A stretch of DNA of 64,000 nucleotides from Persicaria tinctoria (lineage: Eukaryota; Streptophyta; Magnoliopsida; Caryophyllales; Polygonaceae). The DNA is taken from the NCBI GenBank assembly GCA_037127255.1, contig JBANSL010000004.1, forward strand, positions 89,901,627-89,965,626, given 5' to 3'. Below are positions 1 to 12,500 of the stretch, one piece after another. The first letter of the stretch is position 1. Every line of letters starts with the position of its first letter. Below the pieces are notes generated by a model. It was given only the letters and a program-made list of their open reading frames with translations. It was not told the origin of the DNA and did no database searches. The translations under genes and the position numbers were made by a program.

Positions 1-3000
1 TGCCTTGTGCAAAGTATTTTGTATTTTTCATTTTTTGAGATTTACATATTTTTTCGTGTACTAACCCCTTTGAAAAAAGCCGAAAATTTGCCCAAATTTA
101 AGCCTGGGAAAAATGGTTTTTTAGCCCTTTTAGAGGAGGAATTCTCTGAAAACCTCCTCAGTAAAGTCGTAGCTATCGAAGTTAGCTGTCCCAGGAGTCC
201 TCAAACGGCCCGATTGGACCAACGGATCTCAAGTTATTCAAAAAATACCGAGCATGTGTCCGCAACGGGTGTTCAGAGGGACATTACCGCAATTCCGGGC
301 CCATTTTGACATCCCGGGCGGGAGTTTTGTGGACGGATGTCCTTAACAGCATCCCACCTTGCCTAGTGCAAAGTATTTTGGATTTTTCATTTTTTGAGAT
401 TTTCATATTTTTTCGTGTACTAACCCCTTTGAAAAAAGCCAAAAATTTGCCCAAATTTAAGCTTGGGAAAAATGGTTTTTTAGCCCTTTTAGAGGAGGAA
501 TTCTCTGAAAACCTCCATAGTAAAGTCGTAGCTATCGAAGTTAGCTTTCCCAGGAGTCCTCAAACGGCCCGATTGGACCAACGGATCTCAAGTTATTCAA
601 AAAATACCGAGCATGTGTCCGCAACGGGTGTTCAGAGGGACATTACCGCAATTCCGGGCCAATTTGGAGATCCCGGGCGGGAGTTTTGTGGACGGATGTC
701 CTTAACAGCATCCCACCTTGCCTAGTGCAAAGTATTTTGTATTTTTCATTTTTTGAGATTTACATATTTTTTCGTGTACTAACCCCTTTGAAAAAAGCCG
801 AAAATTTGCCCAAATTTAAGCCTGGGAAAAATTGTTTTTTAGCCCTTTTAGAGGAGGAATTCTCTGAAAACCTCCTCAGTAAAGTCGTAGCTATCGAAGT
901 TAGCTGTCCCAGGAGTCCTCAAACGGCCCGATTGGACCAACGGATCTCAAGTTATTCAAAAAATACTGAGCATGTGTCCGCAACGGGTGTTCAGAGGGAC
1001 ATTACCGCAATTCCGGGCCCATTTGGACATCCCGGGCGGGAGTTTTGTGGACGGATGTCCTTAACGGCATCCCACCTTGCCTAGTGCAAAGTATTTTGGA
1101 TTTTTCATTTTTTGAGATTTTCATATTTTTTCGTGTACTAACCCCTTTGAAAAAAGCCGAAAATTTGCCCAAATTTAAGCCTGGGAAAAATGGTTTTTTA
1201 GCCCTTTTAGAGGAGGAATTCTCTGAAAACCTCCTCAGTAAAGTCGTAGCTATCAAAGTTAGCTGTCCCAGGAGTCCTCAAACGGCCCGATTGGACCAAC
1301 GGATCTCAAGTTATTCAAAAAATACCGAGCATGTGTCCGCAACGGGTGTTCAGAGGGACATTACCGCAATTCCGGGCCCATTTGGACATCCCGGGCGGGA
1401 GTTTTGTGGACGGATGTCCTTAACAGCATCCCACCTTGCCTAGTGCAAAGTATTTTGGATTTTTCATTTTTTGAGATTTTCATATTTTTTCGTGTACTAA
1501 CCCCTTTGAAAAAAGCCGAAAATTTGCCCAAATTTAAGCCTGGGAAAAATGGTTTTTTAGCCCTTTTAGAGGAGGAATTCTCTGAAAACCTCCCCAGTAA
1601 AGTCGTAGCTATCGAAGTTAGCTGTCCCAGGAGTCCTCAAACGGCCCGATTGGACCAACGGATCTCAAGTTATTCAAAAAATACCGAGCATGTGTCCGCA
1701 ACGGGTGTTCAGAGGGACATTACCGCAATTCCGGGCCAATTTGGAGATCCCGGGCGGGAGTTTTGTGGACGGATGTCCTTAACAGCATCCCACCTTGCCT
1801 AGTGCAAAGTATTTTGTATTTTTCATTTTTTGAGATTTACATATTTTTTCGTGTACTAACCCCTTTGAAAAAAGCCGAAAATTTGCCCAAATTTAAGCCT
1901 GGGAAAAATGGTTTTTTAGCCCTTTTAGAGGAGGAATTCTCTGAAAACCTCCTCAGTAAAGTCGTAGCTATCGAAGTTAGCTGTCCCAGGAGTCCTCAAA
2001 CGGCCCGATTGGACCAACGGATCTCAAGTTATTCAAAAAATACCGAGCATGTGTCCGCAACGGGTGTTCAGAGGGACATTACCGCAATTCCGGGCCCATT
2101 TTGACATCCCGGGCGGGAGTTTTGTGGACGGATGTCCTTAACAGCATCCCACCTTGCCTAGTGCAAAGTATTTTGGATTTTTCATTTTTTGAGATTTTCA
2201 TATTTTTTCGTGTACTAACCCCTTTGAAAAAAGCCAAAAATTTGCCCAAATTTAAGCTTGGGAAAAATGGTTTTTTAGCCCTTTTAGAGGAGGAATTCTC
2301 TGAAAACCTCCATAGTAAAGTCGTAGCTATCGAAGTTAGCTTTCCCAGGAGTCCTCAAACGGCCCGATTGGACCAACGGATCTCAAGTTATTCAAAAAAT
2401 ACCGAGCATGTGTCCGCAACGGGTGTTCAGAGGGACATTACCGCAATTCCGGGCCAATTTGGAGATCCCGGGCGGGAGTTTTGTGGACGGATGTCCTTAA
2501 CAGCATCCCACCTTGCCTAGTGCAAAGTATTTTGTATTTTTCATTTTTTGAGATTTACATATTTTTTCGTGTACTAACCCCTTTGAAAAAAGCCGAAAAT
2601 TTGCCCAAATTTAAGCCTGGGAAAAATTGTTTTTTAGCCCTTTTAGAGGAGGAATTCTCTGAAAACCTCCTCAGTAAAGTCGTAGCTATCGAAGTTAGCT
2701 GTCCCAGGAGTCCTCAAACGGCCCGATTGGACCAACGGATCTCAAGTTATTCAAAAAATACTGAGCATGTGTCCGCAACGGGTGTTCAGAGGGACATTAC
2801 CGCAATTCCGGGCCCATTTGGACATCCCGGGCGGGAGTTTTGTGGACGGATGTCCTTAACGGCATCCCACCTTGCCTAGTGCAAAGTATTTTGGATTTTT
2901 CATTTTTTGAGATTTTCATATTTTTTCGTGTACTAACCCCTTTGAAAAAAGCCGAAAATTTGCCCAAATTTAAGCCTGGGAAAAATGGTTTTTTAGCCCT

Positions 3001-3557
3001 TTTAGAGGAGGAATTCTCTGAAAACCTCCTCAGTAAAGTCGTAGCTATCAAAGTTAGCTGTCCCAGGAGTCCTCAAACGGCCCGATTGGACCAACGGATC
3101 TCAAGTTATTCAAAAAATACCGAGCATGTGTCCGCAACGGGTGTTCAGAGGGACATTACCGCAATTCCGGGCCCATTTGGACATCCCGGGCGGGAGTTTT
3201 GTGGACGGATGTCCTTAACAGCATCCCACCTTGCCTAGTGCAAAGTATTTTGGATTTTTCATTTTTTGAGATTTTCATATTTTTTCGTGTACTAACCCCT
3301 TTGAAAAAAGCCGAAAATTTGCCCAAATTTAAGCCTGGGAAAAATGGTTTTTTAGCCCTTTTAGAGGAGGAATTCTCTGAAAACCTCCTCAGTAAAGTCG
3401 TAGCTATCGAAGTTAGCTGTCCCAGGAGTCCTCAAACGGCCCGATTGGACCAACGGATCTCAAGTTATTCAAAAAATACCGAGCATGTGTCCGCAACGGG
3501 TGTTCAGAGGGACATTACCGCAATTCCGGGCCCATTTGGACATCCCGGGCGGGAGTT
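1..3557 (+). repeat. Higher-order repeat block, 5-monomer unit of 1795 bp
   Basis: Monomers with private variants recur in the same order 1795 bp (5 x 359) apart. One is a unit with CCCATTTTGAC, one has AAGCTTGGG plus CCTCCAT plus GGAGATC, one has AAAATTG in place of AAAATGG, and one has ATCAAAG in place of ATCGAAG (about 1252 and 3047). Four consecutive variant monomers match between the two copies; the fifth differs at the CCTCCCC/CCTCCTC site and at GGAGATC/GGACATC. This indicates a recent segmental duplication inside the array. Confidence 0.85.
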
Positions 3558-6500
3558 TTGTGGACGGATGTCCTTAACAGCATCCCACCTTGCCTAGTGC
3601 AAAGTATTTTGGATTTTTCATTTTTTGAGATTTTCATATTTTTTCGTGTACTAACCCCTTTGAAAAAAGCCAAAAATTTGCCCAAATTTAAGCTTGGGAA
3701 AAATGGTTTTTTAGCCCTTTTAGAGGAGGAATTCTCTGAAAACCTCCATAGTAAAGTCGTAGCTATCGAAGTTAGCTTTCCCAGGAGTCCTCAAACGGCC
3801 CGATTGGACCAACGGATCTCAAGTTATTCAAAAAATACCGAGCATGTGTCCGCAACGAGTGTTCAGAGGGACATTACCGCAATTCCGGGCCAATTTGGAC
3901 ATCCCGGGCGGGAGTTTTGTGGAAGGATGTCCTTAACAGCATCACACCTTGCCTAGTGCAAAGTATTTTGTATTTTTCATTTTTTGAGATTTACATATTT
4001 TTTCGTGTACTAACCCCTTTGAAAAAAGCCAAAAAATTGCCCAAATTTAAGCCTGGGAAAAATGGTTTTTTAGCCCTTTTAGAGGAGGAATTCTCTGAAA
4101 ACTTCCTCAGTAAAGTCGTAGCTATCGAAGTTAGCTGTCCCAGGAGTCCTCAAACGGCCCGATTGGACCAACGGATCTCAAGTTATTCAAAAAATACCGA
4201 GCATGTGTCCGCAACGGGTGTTCAGAGGGACATTACCGCAATTCCGGGCCCATTTGGACATCCCGGGCGGGAGTTTTGTGGACGGATGTCCTTAACAGCA
4301 TCCCACCTTGCCTAGTGCAAAGTATTTTGGATTTTTCATTTTTTGAGATTTTCATATTTTTTCGTGTACTAACCCCTTTGAAAAAGCCGAAAATTTGCCC
4401 AAATTTAAGCCTGGGAAAAATGGTTTTTTAGCCCTTTTGGAGGAGGAATTCTCTGAAAACCTCCTCAGTAAAGTCGTAGCTATCGAAGTTAGCTGTCCCA
4501 GGAGTCCTCAAACGGCCCGATTGGACCAACGGATCTCAAGTTATTCAAAAAATACCGAGCATGTGTCCGCAACGGGTGTTCAGAGGGACATTACCGCAAT
4601 TCCGGGCCAATTTGGAGATCCCGGGCGGGAGTTTTGTGGACGGATGTCCTTAACAGCATCCCACCTTGCCTAGTGCAAAGTATTTTGTATTTTTCATTTT
4701 TTGAGATTTACATATTTTTTCGTGTACTAACCCCTTTGAAAAAAGCCGAAAATTTGCCCAAATTTAAGCCTGGGAAAAATGGTTTTTTAGCCCTTTTAGA
4801 GGAGGAATTCTCTGAAAACCTCCTCAGTAAAGTCGTAGCTATCGAAGTTAGCTGTCCCAGGAGTCCTCAAACGGCCCGATTGGACCAACGGATCTCAAGT
4901 TATTCAAAAAATACCGAGCATGTGTCCGCAACGGGTGTTCAGAGGGACATTACCGCAATTCCGGGCCCATTTTGACATCCCGGGCGGGAGTTTTGTGGAC
5001 GGATGTCCTTAACAGCATCCCACCTTGCCTATTGCAAAGTATTTTGGATTTTTCATTTTTTGAGATTTTCATATTTTTTCGTGTACTAACCCCTTTGAAA
5101 AAAGCCAAAAATTTGCCCAAATTTAAGCTTGGGAAAAATGGTTTTTTAGCCCTTTTAGAGGAGGAATTCTCTGAAAACCTCCATAGTAAAGTCGTAGCTA
5201 TCGAAGTTAGCTTTCCCAGGAGTCCTCAAACGGCCCGATTGGACCAACGGATCTCAAGTTATTCAAAAAATACCGAGCATGTGTCCGCAACGGGTGTTCA
5301 GAGGGACATTACCGCAATTCCGGGCCAATTTGGAGATCCCGGGCGGGAGTTTTGTGGACGGATGTCCTTAACAGCATCCCACCTTGCCTAGTGCAAAGTA
5401 TTTTGTATTTTTCATTTTTTGAGATTTACATATTTTTTCGTGTACTAACCCCTTTGAAAAAAGCCGAAAATTTGCCCAAATTTAAGCCTGGGAAAAATTG
5501 TTTTTTAGCCCTTTTAGAGGAGGAATTCTCTGAAAACCTCCTCAGTAAAGTCGTAGCTATCGAAGTTAGCTGTCCCAGGAGTCCTCAAACGGCCCGATTG
5601 GACCAACGGATCTCAAGTTATTCAAAAAATACCGAGCATGTGTCCGCAACGGGTGTTCAGAGGGACATTACCGCAATTCCGGGCCCATTTGGACATCCCG
5701 GGCGGGAGTTTTGTGGACGGATGTCCTTAACAGCATCCCACCTTGCCTAGTGCAAAGTATTTTGGATTTTTCATTTTTTGAGATTTTCATATTTTTTCGT
5801 GTACTAACCCCTTTGAAAAAAGCCGAAAATTTGCCCAAATTTAAGCCTGGGAAAAATGGTTTTTTAGCCCTTTTAGAGGAGGAATTCTCTGAAAACCTCC
5901 CCAGTAAAGTCGTAGCTATCGAAGTTAGCTGTCCCAGGAGTCCTCAAACGGCCCGATTGGACCAACGGATCTCAAGTTATTCAAAAAATACCGAGCATGT
6001 GTCCGCAACGGGTGTTCAGAGGGACATTACCGCAATTCCGGGCCCATTTGGACATCCCGGGCGGGAGTTTTGTGGACGGATGTCCTTAACAGCATCCCAC
6101 CTTGCCTAGTGCAAAGTATTTTGGATTTTTCATTTTTTGAGATTTTCATATTTTTTCGTGTACTAACCCCTTTGAAAAAAGCCAAAAATTTGCCCAAATT
6201 TAAGCTTGGGAAAAATGGTTTTTTAGCCCTTTTAGAGGAGGAATTCTCTGAAAACCTCCATAGTAAAGTCGTAGCTATCGAAGTTAGCTTTCCCAGGAGT
6301 CCTCAAACGGCCCGATTGGACCAACGGATCTCAAGTTATTCAAAAAATACCGAGCATGTGTCCGCAACGAGTGTTCAGAGGGACATTACCGCAATTCCGG
6401 GCCAATTTGGACATCCCGGGCGGGAGTTTTGTGGACGGATGTCCTTAACAGCATCACACCTTGCCTAGTGCAAAGTATTTTGTATTTTTCATTTTTTGAG

Positions 6501-9500
6501 ATTTACATATTTTTTCGTGTACTAACCCCTTTGAAAAAAGCCAAAAATTTGCCCAAATTTAAGCCTGGGAAAAATGGTTTTTTAGCCCTTTTAGAGGAGG
6601 AATTCTCTGAAAACTTCCTCAGTAAAGTCGTAGCTATCGAAGTTAGCTGTCCCAGGAGTCCTCAAACGGCCCGATTGGACCAACGGATCTCAAGTTATTC
6701 AAAAAATACCGAGCATGTGTCCGCAACGGGTGTTCAGAGGGACATTACCGCAATTCCGGGCCCATTTGCACATCCCGGGCGGGAGTTTTGTGGACGGATG
6801 TCCTTAACAGCATCCCACCTTGCCTAGTGCAAAGTATTTTGGATTTTTCATTTTTTGAGATTTTCATATTTTTTCGTGTACTAACCCCTTTGAAAAAGCC
6901 GAAAATTTGCCCAAATTTAAGCCTGGGAAAAATGGTTTTTTAGCCCTTTTGGAGGAGGAATTCTCTGAAAACCTCCTCAGTAAAGTCGTAGCTATCGAAG
7001 TTAGCTGTCCCAGGAGTCCTCAAACGGCCCGATTGGACCAACGGATCTCAAGTTATTCAAAAAATACCGAGCATGTGTCCGCAACGGGTGTTCAGAGGGA
7101 CATTACCGCAATTCCGGGCCCATTTTGACATCCCGGGCGGGAGTTTTGTGGACGGATGTCCTTAACAGCATCCCACCTTGCCTAGTGCAAAGTATTTTGG
7201 ATTTTTCATTTTTTGAGATTTTCATATTTTTTCGTGTACTAACCCCTTTGAAAAAAGCCAAAAATTTGCCCAAATTTAAGCTTGGGAAAAATGGTTTTTT
7301 AGCCCTTTTAGAGGAGGAATTCTCTGAAAACCTCCATAGTAAAGTCGTAGCTATCGAAGTTAGCTTTCCCAGGAGTCCTCAAACGGCCCGATTGGACCAA
7401 CGGATCTCAAGTTATTCAAAAAATACCGAGCATGTGTCCGCAACGGGTGTTCAGAGGGACATTACCGCAATTCCGGGCCCATTTGGACATCCCGGGCGGG
7501 AGTTTTGTGGACGGATGTCCTTAACAGCATCCCACCTTGCCTAGTGCAAAGTATTTTGGATTTTTCATTTTTAGAGATTTTCATATTTTTTCGTGTACTA
7601 ACCCCTTTGAAAAAAGCCGAAAATTTGCCCAAATTTAAGCCTGGGAAAAATGGTTTTTTAGCCCTTTTAGAGGAGGAATTCTCTGAAAACTTCCTCAGTA
7701 AAGTCGTAGCTATCGAAGTTAGCTGTCCCAGGAGTCCTCAAACGGCCCGATTGGACCAACGGATCTCAAGTTATTCAAAAAATACCGAGCATGTGTCCGC
7801 AACGGGTGTTCAGAGGGACATTACCGCAATTCCGGGCCCATTTGGACATCCCGGGCGGGAGTTTTGTGGACGGATGTCCTTAACAGCATCCCACCTTGCC
7901 TAGTGCAAAGTATTTTGGATTTTTCATTTTTAGAGATTTTCATATTTTTTCGTGTACTAACCCCTTTGAAAAAAGCCGAAAATTTGCCCAAATTTAAGCC
8001 TGGGAAAAATGGTTTTTTAGCCCTTTTAGAGGAGGAATTCTCTGAAAACTTCCTCAGTAAAGTCGTAGCTATCGAAGTTAGCTGTCCCAGGAGTCCTCAA
8101 ACGGCCCGATTGGACCAACGGATCTCAAGTTATTCAAAAAATACCGAGCATGTGTCCGCAACGGGTGTTCAGAGGGACATTACCGCAATTCCGGGCCCAT
8201 TTGGACATCCCGGGCGGGAGTTTTGTGGACGGATGTCCTTAACAGCATCCCACCTTGCCTAGTGCAAAGTATTTTGGATTTTTCATTTTTAGAGATTTTC
8301 ATATTTTTTCGTGTACTAACCCCTTTGAAAAAAGCCGAAAATTTGCCCAAATTTAAGCCTGGGAAAAATGGTTTTTTAGCCCTTTTAGAGGAGGAATTCT
8401 CTGAAAACTTCCCCAGTAAAGTCGTAGCTATCGAAGTTAGCTGTCCCAGGAGTCCTCAAACGGCCCGATTGGACCAACGGATCTCAAGTTATTCAAAAAA
8501 TACCGAGCATGTGTCCGCAACGGGTGTTCAGAGGGACATTACCGCAATTCCGGGCCCATTTGGACATCCCGGGCGGGAGTTTTGTGGACGGATGTCCTTA
8601 ACAGCATCCCACCTTGCCTAGTGCAAAGTATTTTGGATTTTTCATTTTTTGAGATTTTCATATTTTTTCGTGTACTAACCCCTTTGAAAAAGCCGAAAAT
8701 TTGCCCAAATTTAAGCCTGGGAAAAATGGTTTTTTAGCCCTTTTAGAGGAGGAATTCTCTGAAAACTTCCTCAGTAAAGTCGTAGCTATCGAAGTTAGCT
8801 GTCCCAGGAGTCCTCAAACGGCCCGATTGGACCAACGGATCTCAAGTTATTCAAAAAATACCGAGCATGTGTCCGCAACGGGTGTTCAGAGGGACATTAC
8901 CGCAATTCCGGGCCCATTTGGACATCCCGGGCGGGAGTTTTGTGGACGGATGTCCTTAACAGCATCCCACCTTGCCTAGTGCAAAGTATTTTGGATTTTT
9001 CATTTTTTGAGATTTTCATATTTTTTCGTGTACTAACCCCTTTGAAAAAAGCCGAAAATTTGCCCAAATTTAAGCCTGGGAAAAATGGTTTTTTAGCCCT
9101 TTTAGAGGAGGAATTCTCTGAAAACCTCCCCAGTAAAGTCGTAGCTATCGAAGTTAGCTGTCCCAGGAGTCCTCAAACGGCCCGATTGGACCAACGGATC
9201 TCAAGTTATTCAAAAAATACCGAGCATGTGTCCGCAACGGGTGTTCAGAGGGACATTACCGCAATTCCGGGCCAATTTGGACATCCCGGGCGGGAGTTTT
9301 GTGGACGGATGTCCTTAACAGCATCCCACCTTGCCTAGTGCAAAGTATTTTGTATTTTTCATTTTTTGAGATTTACATATTTTTTCGTGTACTAACCCCT
9401 TTGAAAAAAGCCGAAAATTTGCCCAAATTTAAGCCTGGGAAAAATGGTTTTTTAGCCCTTTTAGAGGAGGAATTCTCTGAAAACTTCCTCAGTAAAGTCG

Positions 9501-12500
9501 TAGCTATCGAAGTTAGCTGTCCCAGGAGTCCTCAAACGGCCCGATTGGACCAACGGATCTCAAGTTATTCAAAAAATACCGAGCATGTGTCCGCAACGGG
9601 TGTTCAGAGGGACATTACCGCAATTCCGGGCCCATTTGCACATCCCGGGCGGGAGTTTTGTGGACGGATGTCCTTAACAGCATCCCACCTTGCCTAGTGC
9701 AAAGTATTTTGGATTTTTCATTTTTTGAGATTTTCATATTTTTTCGTGTACTAACCCCTTTGAAAAAGCCGAAAATTTGCCCAAATTTAAGCCTGGGAAA
9801 AATGGTTTTTTAGCCCTTTTGGAGGAGGAATTCTCTGAAAACCTCCTCAGTAAAGTCGTAGCTATCGAAGTTAGCTGTCCCAGGAGTCCTCAAACGGCCC
9901 GATTGGACCAACGGATCTCAAGTTATTCAAAAAATACCGAGCATGTGTCCGCAACGGGTGTTCAGAGGGACATTACCGCAATTCCGGGCCCATTTTGACA
10001 TCCCGGGCGGGAGTTTTGTGGACGGATGTCCTTAACAGCATCCCACCTTGCCTAGTGCAAAGTATTTTGGATTTTTCATTTTTTGAGATTTTCATATTTT
10101 TTCGTGTACTAACCCCTTTGAAAAAAGCCAAAAATTTGCCCAAATTTAAGCTTGGGAAAAATGGTTTTTTAGCCCTTTTAGAGGAGGAATTCTCTGAAAA
10201 CCTCCATAGTAAAGTCGTAGCTATCGAAGTTAGCTTTCCCAGGAGTCCTCAAACGGCCCGATTGGACCAACGGATCTCAAGTTATTCAAAAAATACCGAG
10301 CATGTGTCCGCAACGGGTGTTCAGAGGGACATTACCGCAATTCCGGGCCCATTTGGACATCCCGGGCGGGAGTTTTGTGGACGGATGTCCTTAACGGCAT
10401 CCCACCTTGCCTAGTGCAAAGTATTTTGGATTTTTCATTTTTTGAGATTTTCATATTTTTTCGTGTACTAACCCCTTTGAAAAAAGCCGAAAATTTGCCC
10501 AAATTTAAGCCTGGGAAAAATGGTTTTTTAGCCCTTTTAGAGGAGGAATTCTCTGAAAACTTCCTCAGTAAAGTCGTAGCTATCGAAGTTAGCTGTCCCA
10601 GGAGTCCTCAAACGGCCCGATTGGACCAACGGATCTCAAGTTATTCAAAAAATACCGAGCATGTGTCCGCAACGGGTGTTCAGAGGGACATTACCGCAAT
10701 TCCGGGCCCATTTGGACATCCCGGGCGGGAGTTTTGTGGACGGATGTCCTTAACAGCATCCCACCTTGCCTAGTGCAAAGTATTTTGGATTTTTCATTTT
10801 TAGAGATTTTCATATTTTTTCGTGTACTAACCCCTTTGAAAAAAGCCGAAAATTTGCCCAAATTTAAGCCTGGGAAAAATGGTTTTTTAGCCCTTTTAGA
10901 GGAGGAATTCTCTGAAAACTTCCTCAGTAAAGTCGTAGCTATCGAAGTTAGCTGTCCCAGGAGTCCTCAAACGGCCCGATTGGACCAACGGATCTCAAGT
11001 TATTCAAAAAATACCGAGCATGTGTCCGCAACGGGTGTTCAGAGGGACATTACCGCAATTCCGGGCCCATTTGGACATCCCGGGCGGGAGTTTTGTGGAC
11101 GGATGTCCTTAACAGCATCCCACCTTGCCTAGTGCAAAGTATTTTGGATTTTTCATTTTTAGAGATTTTCATATTTTTTCGTGTACTAACCCCTTTGAAA
11201 AAAGCCGAAAATTTGCCCAAATTTAAGCCTGGGAAAAATGGTTTTTTAGCCCTTTTAGAGGAGGAATTCTCTGAAAACTTCCCCAGTAAAGTCGTAGCTA
11301 TCGAAGTTAGCTGTCCCAGGAGTCCTCAAACGGCCCGATTGGACCAACGGATCTCAAGTTATTCAAAAAATACCGAGCATGTGTCCGCAACGGGTGTTCA
11401 GAGGGACATTACCGCAATTCCGGGCCCATTTGGACATCCCGGGCGGGAGTTTTGTGGACGGATGTCCTTAACAGCATCCCACCTTGCCTAGTGCAAAGTA
11501 TTTTGGATTTTTCATTTTTTGAGATTTTCATATTTTTTCGTGTACTAACCCCTTTGAAAAAGCCGAAAATTTGCCCAAATTTAAGCCTGGGAAAAATGGT
11601 TTTTTAGCCCTTTTAGAGGAGGAATTCTCTGAAAACTTCCTCAGTAAAGTCGTAGCTATCGAAGTTAGCTGTCCCAGGAGTCCTCAAACGGCCCGATTGG
11701 ACCAACGGATCTCAAGTTATTCAAAAAATACCGAGCATGTGTCCGCAACGGGTGTTCAGAGGGACATTACCGCAATTCCGGGCCCATTTGGACATCCCGG
11801 GCGGGAGTTTTGTGGACGGATGTCCTTAACAGCATCCCACCTTGCCTAGTGCAAAGTATTTTGGATTTTTCATTTTTTGAGATTTTCATATTTTTTCGTG
11901 TACTAACCCCTTTGAAAAAGCCGAAAATTTGCCCAAATTTAAGCCTGGGAAAAATGGTTTTTTAGCCCTTTTGGAGGAGGAATTCTCTGAAAACCTCCTC
12001 AGTAAAGTCGTAGCTATCGAAGTTAGCTGTCCCAGGAGTCCTCAAACGGCCCGATTGGACCAACGGATCTCAAGTTATTCAAAAAATACCGAGCATGTGT
12101 CCGCAACGGGTGTTCAGAGGGACATTACCGCAATTCCGGGCCCATTTGGACATCCCGGGCGGGAGTTTTGTGGACGGATGTCCTTAACAGCATCCCACCT
12201 TGCCTAGTGCAAAGTATTTTGGATTTTTCATTTTTAGAGATTTTCATATTTTTTCGTGTACTAACCCCTTTGAAAAAAGCCGAAAATTTGCCCAAATTTA
12301 AGCCTGGGAAAAATGGTTTTTTAGCCCTTTTAGAGGAGGAATTCTCTGAAAACTTCCTCAGTAAAGTCGTAGCTATCGAAGTTAGCTGTCCCAGGAGTCC
12401 TCAAACGGCCCGATTGGACCAACGGATCTCAAGTTATTCAAAAAATACCGAGCATGTGTCCGCAACGGGTGTTCAGAGGGACATTACCGCAATTCCGGGC

